In this document: positions 50,301-63,500 of the stretch, piece by piece
Layout: the number at the start of each line of letters is the position of its first letter
Position numbering within the stretch: the first letter of the stretch is position 1
Assembly: GCF_000002995.4 (NCBI RefSeq)
Contig: NW_025062476.1
Location: forward strand, 672,501 to 736,500
Source of the DNA: Brugia malayi
Taxonomy: Eukaryota > Nematoda > Chromadorea > Rhabditida > Onchocercidae
Direction: 5' to 3'
Length of the DNA: 64,000 bases
The notes under the pieces: generated by a model
The model's database searches: none
Told to the model about the DNA's origin: nothing
The model's input: only the letters and a program-made list of their open reading frames with translations
Made by a program: the position numbers and the translations under genes

Positions 50301-53300
50301 TAGAATCTCAAAGATAGTGAAAGTACCATATTGTTACTTCATTACTTCAAAAACACACCAATAAAAGTAAGTATATAATTGAGCATGGATAATTTTTCAG
50401 TTACACAAACGAGTTCGTCACAATGAAATACTTTGTATGCACTCATTGAATTGCCTTATTCAGTTATCTTCATTGATAGGACCTGTTCTGACTGATAGTG
50501 AACCAGTTATTAGCCAGAAATTATCTACAACCAGTACTTCAAGCTTTATTAATGCTCATGATCGATTTGTATCAAATTTTATCGCTGGATTTGTAGACAT
50601 TTTTGGAAGGTTTTTTTTTTCTCGAAGTTAAACTTGTTGAGCTTTTTTTCTTGAGCATAACATTTTTAACGATTAATGAAGTTTCTAAATATTTATGAGT
50701 TAACATGAAATGAGTAAAATATAATGATTTATCACTTTTCATTGAAAAAAATATCATTTTAAACGTTGTAGAAAGTATGCAAAGTGTAAATCTAATTCAC
50801 TAATCAACTGCATTAAAATTGAAATTGATTCTTTTATCTACTGCACATATTTTTCTGCTGATGACAAAAGAAAGACTCTATGTGACTTCTTAAAGGCCAT
50901 CGCTGCCATCATCTTCCCTTCATATATATAAATGGTTTTTGTAAATTAAATTCGATTTTAATAGGCTTTTAATTTTCAGCGGTCCATTAGAAGGAGAAAT
51001 ACTTGGCCTTTGCTTAATCGTATATAAATTATTGACATATCATCGAATTCTTTCGTTTCCGCGAGCCGAAATGTCATTTGTAACATTTGTGAACATTATT
51101 GTACAATGTACTGAACATTTAACTTCGATTGCTATGCAGAAAGCTTTGGTAAGACGTATATGACTATTTGCTTACAAAAATTTTTAAAAAAATCATTAAT
51201 TTTTATGTTATATCTGAGATTTAATAGATAGAGATGATAGAAATGAAAATCGTTTTGGATAAAGTCTTGGGATTTTTAAATTCCTTCTGCATCTTAATTC
51301 TTCACAATCATTATTAAATTTCTATCTGCCTAGATAATTTCGTTTTTACCCAGAGCTCATTATTTTAGTCACAATTAATTGTTACAGTCGATATAGATGA
51401 ACAATTTGTTAATATTCTAATCAACTGACTAATAATTATTTTTCAAGAAAGAAGATGATCATCTCTATCTTGAGAGTTTGCAAAGCTTGTACGATGGTTG
51501 GTGGGTGATGCTTCGAAATAGCGATATTATCCGAAATGCTTCCCGTTATCCTGTTAATTTCGATGAATCAACCCTAACTATCATTTCGGCGTTTATGAGA
51601 ACAGTTTTATCGGAACCCTATGGTTGCCGCGTAAAGGTATTAGCTATTAGTTGCATACTTTTTTTTTTGATCTGGAATTGTTTTAGATTTTCCACTTTAC
51701 ATGTTTACTTGAACTGATCACTGTAGATAATGTTGGACTTGCTTATTAGTTGCTCAGTACCAAGGGCATTTGATGTTGAGTTATATATTAGTTCAAAACT
51801 GCAAATTATTTCACGTTTCAACATGTTTTTTATTTTTTATTACTTTTTTAAAACATATATATTCACATTAATAAGTGAAGAACGACGGTTACAAAAAATA
51901 AAGCCACTATTAGTTTGCTCAGATCGTATATATTTTATTTCAATTGCTTTCCAGGTTCCAATTCAAGAATGCGATGACGAAGTTGATGATGACCGTGAAA
52001 TATTTAAAGAATTATTGGTCTCTATAGGGCGCTTTTCTGCGTTTTATTCCCCTCAGTTGTTACCTCGGATGTTTACGTAAGTTTACTTGTTTTCTTTTTT
52101 AAAACCATTCATTAGGCTTCTACAACTATTATTGTCTCTTTTTTTTTTTTAAGTTATTAATTAGATCTGATATTTTAGAATCATTTTCATGAAGTATAAG
52201 AGACGTCAAAAACAATCTATTTTTCTTCAAGATGAAATTTATATTATATTGACATATTGCTTTTTTCTTTCGCTGTAGTAAATTGTCATTTTTGCAGGCT
52301 ACTTTTTGACAAGTTAAAGCTATTTCTGTCATTCATAGAAGTAGGAGTAAACGATGAAACATTAAATACATGGCGAGATGATATGCATTGGTCTTTGCTT
52401 CTAACTGGTGAGATTTATAACTGAAATTTTTTTATTGCTTATGGAAACAAAATCATTGATATTATGAAGATTTCACAAATCAATCGTTACACTTTTCTTT
52501 TACTTAATCTAAAACCAATTCAAACTACATCACTAATTAATCATTTTGAAAAAATATCTTTGTAAAATTTTCCAGGCTTTATATTAACAGTGAGTGATGA
52601 TGATGGTAGTTCACATTTGCAAAGTGATGTCCTGGAACATTTTGAAAATAAATCATATGGTGAAGTTGTAGAGATCTATTCTGTGCCATATATCAAAGCT
52701 TGCATTGATTCACCAAATACAATTACTGATCGTGCAGGAGTAGATCCTCTAACAAAGTATGTATTAAGTTAGAAAATGTCTCAATATGAAAAGATGCATG
52801 TATTGGCACGATAAAAATTTTATTTAAACAAGCTTTAAAAAATTTTTAAATATTATTTATCTTTAAAGATATTATTAAATCGCCTTTAATGATAACAGTA
52901 TTTTGTTTGAAATTAATAAATTCGATTTCTATTATACGAATAGTGCTAAAATTGTAATTATTTCTAGAATAATAGGTGTAGTTTTGGCTTGGTGTTCCAT
53001 CGAACATAAATTATTGATGGATCGTGGTGCTGAAGCAATAAGTCCAGAACTAGCTCGTTCATCACTTTGGTGTATGAGACGTTTGATATGCTCATTGGGT
53101 TTTCATGTTATGAATCCTGAGGATAGTGAGCAATTAGCAAGTATAATAAAAAAAAATTTGCAAGCAATGGTCGATTTTGCTTTACAAAAATCTTTTGGTA
53201 TATTAAACAATTTGTCAGGCGAGCACAAGTTTGTTTTTATACATGTATTATTATTTTTTTCTTTTAATACGACTAATTAATTATAGTATCTATTACAAAT

Positions 53301-53999
53301 TGGAAATAAAAATAATTAGTGTCAACATATTCTATATTTTATATGAACTTGAGAAAAAATTTAAAAAAATACTTGAATCTAGTTGTTATTCAATTTCCAT
53401 ATCAATCGTATAAATAATTTACGAATGAATGGAAATATTTTTTTATTTTATGTATAATTGGTCTATTATCAAATTTTTGCTGCTTTTGCTATTCTTATTT
53501 TTTTTTTTTTTTTTTTTTTACGATTTGTTCAATTACAGACTCTGTCTGGATGCAGTGGAAGTATTTGTTGGTTTGGTATGTGCTGGATGTAATGAAGCAG
53601 CAAAAAGTCCTTTTCTTTTTCCATGTCTTTCAACGATACAAATTGAACGACTACCAGCTCGTCATTCATTTATTAAAGTATTAGTGCAAATTGGTAGCAT
53701 GGCTAATGATGAAAATGTAAAGAAAATGTTATCTGAAATGGTTAGTTTAATAAATGAATCTCTTTTGCTATATTTTCTGTCAGATCAAAAAGTTATAGAA
53801 ATGATTGTTTCAGTTCTTTTATCACGATTATACTACAGGTATTGCAACCACTTCGCGAAAGATTTATGTTACTGTCTAAGGAACGAACAAGCTTAGAAAC
53901 AGATCTCGTTGATTTATTGGATTGTTTCGGTGGTTTAGCTGAAGCTGCTCAAAATCATAACACTCATTTTCTGTTTGGTATATTTAAATTTCAATTCAA

Positions 54000-54037
<38 letters not shown>

Positions 54038-56934
54038 ATATATGTTAAATCAGTAAAAAGATTTAGCATAACAAATTTGATTGTAACAATTTTGAAATGT
54101 TTTTTTTCAGAATACTTATCACCAATTTTGACATCTTCAATTAGTTTACTGCTATCGTACAAAGAATCTCAACTTCTTACTAATGCAGTTTTGGATTTAT
54201 TCAACAATGTCACAAAACGTATGGGTGTATATAGTGAAAATCATAGCGATATGGTTTTCCTCTGTGAGGTAGCTATTAATTTTCATATATTATGACTGCA
54301 TCTCTATAATCAGTAAATTAAATTTTCTGATGATAATGAAAACTGACAGAAGCTATATTGAATTTGTAAAAGAGATTCTGTACTATTAACTGATAGGTAA
54401 TTTCGTAAATTAATGTCTGAGTGGATTTGTTGCATAGTGTTCTTTGTTTGTTTAAGTTCTGGATTGTATCTATAATTAAAAATCATTGCTGCTTAATGAG
54501 TTTTCCAAAAATCTTTTAAATTTTGAAGCGTTCAAAATTTACTTTTTTTTTATAGACATTGCTAGAACTTATTAGAGTATATCGGGATGGACAGTTTACG
54601 CGTTATAAAGTAATTGATGTTGATGTTGAAGAGAAAGCATCTGATTTAATCATACTGTTGGATATTCTCGCCAATGTTTTGAGCAAGGATGACTTATCGA
54701 TCATTCCTTTATCTTCATCCGGTTCCTTTCTTTTCTTTTTGTTATATTTAAATTTCGGAAAAAAAAATGTTAGCTTTTTTGATTTCTCTCTTTGTTAACT
54801 TCTATGAAGTTTGAGATAGAATTTGACTAAAAACTTCAGTTTTAACTGGAAATGCAACAGTTTATATTTGGAATTGGAACAGCTTCTTAACTTGATTTAT
54901 ACATGACTGTAGATGGATTTTATGATACGAGGATAAATATCTAAATAATTTCCATTTATTATCTTTTATAATCGTTTTGATGATTTAGATACAACAGAGT
55001 TTGCAACAATGGGCTCTCGTGTTGCGTTAATTGCTTTAGAGATGTTATTGCCTATTATGGAAGATGATCTGCTCAAATTACCTTCCTTATGCCGAAAGTA
55101 GGTTTTGTTCAAGTTTGTAATTTTTTTTTCACCATGAAAATTTACTAAATAAGAGATTTGATTGACTGTAAGAAATAATGATTTAACTGTTATTCAATAT
55201 AAAACTTTTACGTTTTGGTTGTTAATATTCATTTCAGATTTTATCGCTTCATTTTATATTTTACTGAAATGGCACCACAAACTCTTGAAAGTTTACCAGA
55301 AGCGCTATTTGTTTCAATTATTGAATGTCTTCGGCATGGCTTGAGATCAGATTTCGGCCAAGAGGTAGCGGATGGCATTTATATTTCTTTTCATATGCAC
55401 AAAAATTAATTTTTTTCAGAAAAGGAGCCATTAATTTAAATTAAATTTTATAAAATGTACTTCTGTAAGATGGAAAACTCATGAATATTTTACTGCTCGT
55501 ATAAGTCTTATCTATGATTTTATGTACAAGCAAAATAAAAAATTCGAAATGACCATAACCATCTGTTGTTTTGAGTACAAATAATGAAATTAAGGTTTTC
55601 AGCTATTCTAATTTCTCCTTTTTTATTTTTCATTCTTCATTTCGTAACATTATTAACTTTAAGTTTTATATCACATTAGTAATTTACTGCTAATTACTTT
55701 ATACTAGTTCTGATGATAATCATTAAGCTGATTTTTCTTTTCTTTTTTTAGATTTAATTAACTTATATGTTCCATTACATTTCCATAATATATGAATTTC
55801 AGATTTCGTTAATTTCTGCTGAAACAGTAACTGAAGTGGTTTCGTATTTTACTCGACTTACACCAAAGAATGAGACAGCTATATCACATCTCGCTGTTCT
55901 TCTTGAGGCAAGTTTCATGACGCTTTTAAAAAATTTTCATAAACAATCTATTATTGCTTTTGTGATATTTTTACATCAAATAATAATTTCCAAATAATTT
56001 TGTTTTTATCATACATTAGGCTTAGTCACAATTTTTTCCAGTTTTTGGCTCATAGGTATTCAGGAACAACATGAAATGAATTCCGTGGTTTAAAAAAAAA
56101 AAAAATTAAAATGCTTTCTTTTAACAGACATTGTTAGATTCTTGATTCATCATACTAATGAGTGGCCTATTGCTTTCATCTTCTCATCCGTTAAATGAAT
56201 ATTCAAAATTAATTAAATTTCTAGCCAACATTTGGGTTGTGTCTGAGTTGCTCCTGGCAAGTAGATTTACAAAATGCTTCTGCAACGGCTCTCTTCGCTT
56301 TGATATGTTGCAATCAGGTATATATTACTGTTGTTTTTTTTTTTTTTCAAAACATTTTTTGTATGCTTGACAAGAAATCTAAATTGATAAATCGAGAAAA
56401 TTAGTGCACTGTTTTAGATGTGAAAAATATAAGATAAAAAATGGGATGATATTTTAATCGATTACGCTTAACAGTTGACATTGCCAATCTTCTATGACTT
56501 TCTAAAAAAAAAAGGAAAATCGTTATTTCAACTTTTAAAATGTGATCATATCAGTATTTTGCATTCATTGTTCGCTTCCATCCTTACTTTAATTTATGTT
56601 GTTTTTTCATAGTGAGATTTTGAGTACCTCTACCTCTATGCTTTCAATATTTTCTGCCTTTTAATATATTTTATATTTTATGATACTTTGTATTCAATGA
56701 TTCTTATCAAATTATTTTATTTAAGCCAAATTTTAGATTGCTTTCGAGGAATACGTCAAGCAGTTACTTTCTCGTGATGAAAATCGCCCATATCAGGCAA
56801 CCCTTCAATCAGCATTTCAAGCTTTATTACCAGCCAATTTAGAGTTTCATCTAGGTCGACGTGAAAAGCGTGAATTTCGTGACCGTTTGGAGCAATTTCT
56901 AAATCAAGCACAGGGTTTACTTGTTGTTGAATAA
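47347..56934 (+). CDS. XPO4: Exportin-4
   Basis: Exportin-4 is a RanGTP-dependent karyopherin-beta that exports cargoes such as eIF5A and SMAD3 and can import some SOX proteins. I assembled 24 exons whose lengths sum to 3456 nt, 1151 aa, the size of the human protein: exons begin at 47347, 47803, 48134, 48414, 48826, 49416, 49992, 50401, 50980, 51448, 51955, 52298, 52576, 52968, 53539, 53839, 54111, 54556, 54989, 55238, 55803, 56128, 56225 and 56737. Family blocks include HVIQMEEAANILM at the start, FEKCIRTFSEIL, HSLNCLIQLSSLIGPV, VLQPLRERF, EKASDLIILLDILANVLSKD, ALEMLLPIMEDDLLKLPSLC and TLQSAFQALLPANLE. The whole protein should be helical HEAT repeats. The least certain junction is around 55906-56190, where a GC donor or a weak GT donor could be used. 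AATAAA-like signals follow the stop. A diverged paralogue lies 3.6 kb downstream. Confidence 0.94.
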
Positions 56935-59900
56935 AATTAATTGATAATTGATAAATGCATCAGAATGTTAGTGTAGTTTTTTTTTTTTTTTTTTAATGTT
57001 ACCTGTTTTTCTTGTCATTCATGAAACTTAGTTGAGATTATTCTATTTTGTACATGTTTTTGTTCTCTACTTATAGCTTCTGTGCTACATTATCGCTCTA
57101 ATATTTGGTTGTAAAAAATTGTGCCTGAAAATGTGGCTTAATTTTTTCTATATTTTATATCAAAGAAATAATATTGAATAAATTTTATTTTGTAATTGAA
57201 CGCAATTTAACTACAAAAAAAGAATCAAAATGAACAATTTCGAGAGAAAAAGGGATTCCCGATGGATTTAGAAAATCAGTTGAGTAAATAATTCTTTTAC
57301 AACGAATAATTGCAATTTATAAAAACAAACATATAAAGTTAAAGTAGTGAAATGCCACGTAAATGACGTACGTAAGGAAAAACGAAGAAAAAAATAGTTT
57401 TTGAAGCACTAATAAATATTTCTATGTAAACTAACCTAAATTCTCGAGGGGTATTTTTGGACGATGATTTATTGAAATAATAGTACACAGACAAATAACA
57501 CTGTTTAGCCAATTAACACATAATGAAGAGTTAATGTCATCTGGGAATTATATTTTGCTAAGTGTACGATCAGTTTCCTTCCGTCATTTTGATAAATTGT
57601 GAGATGAATTGAATGAAAAAGCATTCTGACAAATCATTGCAAATAAAAATTTGATAGCATAATTTCGAATTAGAAATACTTTTGAAATTAGATTATTTTA
57701 AAGAATAGAAACAATTAAAGAAGAGAAATGCATTACACAAATGTCTAAGTAAATTAATCGAAGTGAAAATGAGAATCGAAATTTAAATTGGAATAGCTAT
57801 TAACTAATATTTGAAATGAAAGAAAGAAAGGAACAAATTATTGATGAATGACTTAATGGCTAACAATGCCAAAAAGTGAAAAGTAATTGGTGCATCTCTG
57901 CTTCTAATATCATTTATTGGCTTTCACAAATTCCTTTCCAATATTTCAAAAGGTCAAGTTCAACGGTTATGGTAACAAAAAGAAAGTTGATTGAAAAATG
58001 ACCTCATGAAATGACTTCATTTAATAAAATGAAGAAATTATTCAAGAATATATTCTCGGATTAATTACTGATAAGCTAAATTTGACTAATTTTCTTTTTT
58101 GCAATCATTTTCATTCCTCTCAAAATTTGAGATATATCTCAGCTTTATCAATTATTAGATTTTTTTTAATTTTAAAGAAATAAAAACAAGCAAAAGAGTA
58201 TTATTATACTCAATCAAATGATATTATCTATCATTTTATCATTCATTTATCTCATTTGTAATTTTTATTTTATCATTTATTATATAATAATAATATTTAA
58301 GATAATGTGGGACAATATCAAATGGATGGAATAAAAGAGTAATTTAAATAATTTAAAGTGATGATTGGCTTTTTTTTCTTGGAAACTTCAGAATTTGCTA
58401 AAATAATTGTTATTTTAGAAAGAAAATAGTAAAAAAAAAAATGTTTTTAAAATAATTTTATTAATTAATCCTAATTAATTAATTAATCAATACATATGCC
58501 TTTTTTTCCTTAATGATAGAAAATGCTAAATGATAAAAATCGTTTAGTAATTATGAATTATAAATTAGTAAAATAAAGTTATCTGATAAACTCTTGCAGA
58601 AAACAATAATTTTTAAAGTGATTATTTGATTTTATAATGATTATTTAGTAAAAAACTTAAATTACACTATCATTTGATAATATTTACTTAAGTTTTAGTA
58701 GATTTACTTGCAAACTTCAATTTATGCTTCTTTTATTTTTAAAATAGATTTTTAACTTTGAAAAAATACTGATTTTAGTATATTACCATTCTTAATTTTA
58801 GTGTATATATTATCAATTTTAGAATATAATCAGTTTTGAAAAAGTATTATATTTAATTTTACTATATTATCATTTTTAATTTTAATATATACATTATTAA
58901 TTTTAGTATATAATCATTTTTGAAAAAGTACGATATTTAATTTTAGTGTATTATCATCAATTTTAGTATGTTATCATTATTATCATATCATTATTCAAAG
59001 CAATGATAATCAGATGGAAAATTTGTTTCTTAGATGCAACAAATTCTTTTTGAATTATAACAAAACAATTAAGCTAACAACACATTAGCATTAAAAAAAA
59101 AATTTTTCAATAATTAAAATTTATTAAGTAGAAAATGATAATTTGTTTATTAAATAACTTTTCTTCATATTACTATAAACTATTAATTTGCATAATCTAT
59201 CAGAAAATTTTGAAATAACATTTTGTTACTAAAAATTTACTATCTGAAAGTATCATAAATTACAGAATTGATTTAAAATATGAAATGATCATATTAATTT
59301 TAATATTAATTTAAAGTAATATTAATTTTCTAATGAACGCTAATTAATAATAATAATAGAATTATTAATAACAAAATTGGTAAATTTTGAATTTATATAT
59401 TTAATAAATACAATATATATACTGAATATTATAAATATTATTAATTACATATGAAATTCAAATTGCATATGCTAATTTTAATTTTCAACAAAATAATTTA
59501 AAAAAAAATTTCAATTTTTCTCAGATCATTAAAAATTCCGTTTCATAGTACTATTTCAATATCTGTATACCACTTTTTTTTTTTAGAAAAACCTTATCAG
59601 ATTCATATTTAATTTTTATATTATAAAGTTTTCTTTTTTTTTTTGTTGATAAACTTTTCTTATATTTTTATTAAAATTAAAATTCTATTAGTGCTCCTAT
59701 TATATTTGTTAAAATTTCGTTTTTTTTTTCTTTTAACTAAAATTGTTGTTAAAAATTTACAATTATTATTTTTGTTTTTTTATATATTTAATTAGTAATA
59801 ATAATAATAATAATAAAATCTCACTAATGCTTATTATAATTTGTTTATTGTTATTGTTTAGCAGAATCATTTTTTTTCCTTTTCATCTTTTAAATGAATA

Positions 59901-60547
59901 TTTGAAATTATTAATACGCTAATTTTTTTTTTTTGAATTAAAAGTAGATAAAAAAACTTTTTTCTTCTCTTTATCAAATCTTCTCGAAATTTCAGGAGAA
60001 AAAAAAAGAGATGAAAAAATTCTTTTTTGATCAAATTTTTCTGGGCATAAAGTTTGGCAAAAAAAAAAAAAAATTTTCTCGAATAAAATGATATTTAAGT
60101 TAGATCATATTAGCAATTATTATTATCTAAAATTGATATAATATTTATATATCAATTATGTAGCACACGCGCCAAATAATAATTTTTTGATGACAATTAT
60201 TACTTTTATTCTACAATCACTTTGATAAATAGTTTATTTTTATTTATTTATTTACATTATTTAATTAAATTAAAAATTATTCAATTCAATTTTTTCTTTT
60301 ATTTATAAAAATTCAATTAATTTTTATGTGATAATTTCTTTTTTTTTTGTTGATAAACATTTCCTATATTTTTATTAAAATTTTTTTTTAATTTCTTTCA
60401 TCCTTTTTTTGTTAAAAATTAAATTTCTTTTCTACTTTTTTTTTCTTTTTGTTATTATTATTACTATGATTACTAGGATTGCATCATATTATTGTAATTA
60501 AATTTAAATGCTTATTGAAATTTAAATATTTATTAAAGATTTTAAAA
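56935..60547. other. Intergenic between XPO4 and its paralogue
   Basis: 3.6 kb of AT-rich sequence. It starts with the XPO4 3' UTR, then repeat copy B (57230-57747). The remainder, with ATTAATTA runs, repeated TTTAGTATATTATCATTTTT-like motifs at 58760-58990 and a short AAT array near 59797-59817, shows no exon. Confidence 0.45.
57230..57747. repeat. Dispersed repeat, copy B
   Basis: Second, directly oriented copy of the repeat at 41680-42252, about 15.5 kb away, just 300 bp past the XPO4 stop codon. It differs by scattered substitutions and by an internal deletion of about 40-45 bp near 57387, which also breaks the ORF kept in copy A. Confidence 0.85.
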
Positions 60548-63500
60548 ATGCGAAAAGGAAGGAAACCAGCGCCTGCTGTAAGGCGTGAAATTAATGAAAG
60601 GCTAATTGAAGAAATTGAACAAATGGCTCAACAACTTAGCGTTTGCGCTTATTCATAATTTTTTATTAATTTTTATTATTAATTAATTCATTTAAATTTA
60701 ATTTAAATTCTTAAATTGAATTAAAATTAAATTTAAATTTGCATAAAAAAAAAAACAAATCACTCATCAATTTAATATATTTGTATTAAATTTCTTAAAA
60801 TATTATTACAGCTACTTTTTTTTTTTTTTTTGTTCTTTTTTCACAAAAAAAAATTAAATTTTTTATTCCACTGAAAAAAAAAAACGAAAGATTTTATTAT
60901 TTTTAAAACTTATATCAATCAATCAATAAAAAAGAAAAAATTGAATAATTTTAGTAGAATAAAAAAAAAAAAAATTAAAAATCAAATTTGAAATGAAAAA
61001 TTGAAGAAAATAAAAAAGCAATTGTTTGTTTAAATTAGCATAAACAGTTAATTAATTAAGAGCTTAATTAGAAAAAAAAAATTAAATAATTTTGCATTTT
61101 GGTATATTTGCAGGAATTTTTAGTAAATTTTTTTTTTTAAAAAAAAGGGACTAATTAAAATTTAATTACTTAAAACTAATTAAATTAAAATGAATTTTTT
61201 TTAGGCATCAGTACCAGCTTCATCACCTCAACATCTTGCAGCATTAATGTATTTTAGCAATTTAGCTAATCGGCTAACTTTGGAACAATGTCGTGAAATT
61301 CTCGGTTGGTAGCTTTTCTTGTGCTTTTCATTTAAACATTTTTTTTTTTTTTTAAAAAAATATTTGAAATGAAGAAAAATTGCTATTTTAAATTAATTAG
61401 ATTATTAATTGAATTCAAATTATCTCACTTAACAAATTAATTCATTTAGCTGAGTGACAAAAAAAAAACGCTTTAAATTAGAAAATTAGACAAAAGAAAT
61501 AAAATTTTTTGTTTTTGTTTTCACTCATTCGCATCTTTTTCAATTAAATTATTTTTGAAAAATTAATAAATTCATTTTATTTAGAGTTTACATAAAAAAT
61601 TTTTGTATAGCAAATTATGAAAAATTATTTCTATCATACAATAATTGTTATTTAAATTTTAAAAAATATTTTGAAATTTAAATTTTTTTTTTGATACTTT
61701 AGCTTTTTGAAAGTTAATATTTCGGGGTTAATTGTTTTCAGAGGAAACTTCTAGTGAATTCGTCATTTGCACATTGGTTCAAAATTCTGCTCTCATTGTC
61801 ATCAGAAAATGGACAACATTAGAACCTAGAATTAAAAGAGATCATTTTGATTATTTCTTAGGAAGAGCTTTATTCAAATATGGGTATACAGTAATTGAAT
61901 ATCATAAAAAAAAAAAAAAAAGAAAATATAACAATTTTATCTTTTATAAGAGAAATCAAATTTGAAATTTGAAATTATCATAATAATCTCAGTTGCAACT
62001 GAATGAAAATTATGCATAAACAAAATTTATATCATTTAATAAAATACAAAATGATCTAAAGAAATGAAAAAAGACAATAATAATAATTTCGTTTCAATTT
62101 TTTTTTTTTTTTTAAAGTTTGTCACAAAATAAATTTAAAAAAAAAAAAAAAAAAAAACAGATAATAGCAATTATTATATCAAAATTTTATCACATTTATT
62201 GAATTTTCAGGTAGATATTTATTAGTTTTAACAATGGCTAATATATGCTTAGACAATTTATTTAATCAATTAATTAATTAATTAATCGATTAATTGCGAT
62301 TAATTGCTATTAATTAATTAATTAATTAATCGATTAATTGCTATTTTGGCTGTTTATTAATTAATTAATCGATTAAATGCTATTTTGGCTGTTTACAGGA
62401 TTAATTGATTAATTAATTAACTGATCGATTGGTTGCTATTTTGACTGATTACAAAATTGATTAATTAATTGATCGATTAATTGCTGTTTTGGCTGTTTGC
62501 AAGATTAATTGATTAACTGATCGATTGATTGCTATTTTGATCGATTACAAGATTAATTGATTAATTGATCGATTAAATGTTGTTTTGATTGACTACATAT
62601 TATTATTTTGTGATAAATTTTTTTGTTTAGAAATTGATAAAAGATTATCAAATTCTAATTAAATTATATAATTACTTAGTATTTACTTTTTTTATTTTCC
62701 ATTTATAATTAACAGAAAATCACTGAAAATTCGAGCCGAAATGTTGAGATCATGCGCTAAACTATTGAAACGTTCCACTTTTGATGGCCATGCATGTGAT
62801 TTCGATTCATTGGCATCAAAATTTTATGTTCTATTTACTGATCGTGAACCTGAAATTGTAATTAATTCTTTTTTTCTTCTATTTTTTTTTTTTATTTTTA
62901 TAAAAAGAAACAAAAAATTTTTATCATATCATAAAAAAAAAAACAATTGGAAGTTTTTTGTTTTTTTTCTTTTTTACTGATTAAAAAGATTAATTTATAT
63001 TTTTCAAATGACAAAAAAAAAGTTGTTATTATTATCAACAAATGATAATAAAATTGTTTTGTTAAAAGTTTAATTTAATAATAAATATTTATCAATTCTT
63101 ATCATTAAAATGTATATATATTATACTAACTTTTATGATAATTAAGTTTTGATATTAACTTTTTTGATTAAATAACTTTTTTGATAATTTTTTGATGATT
63201 AAGTTTTGATAATAAATTTTTTGATAATGTCTATCAAATTAGCAAAATGTTGCATATAAATAATTTTCTAAGAAAATTAAAATTGTTTAATCAATTAATG
63301 TAACATATTGAAATTTTAGAGTAATATAATAAGTTTAAATTTTCTTTCTCTTTTTTTTTTTGTTAAATTTGATAATAATATTAAATAAAATAATTTATTA
63401 TTATATAAGAAACGAAAATTTAATACAAATATTTTATATCAGTTAACAAAAATTTTTTTTAATTTTTATTTTTAGCATCGAATAACATACGAATTTTTTG

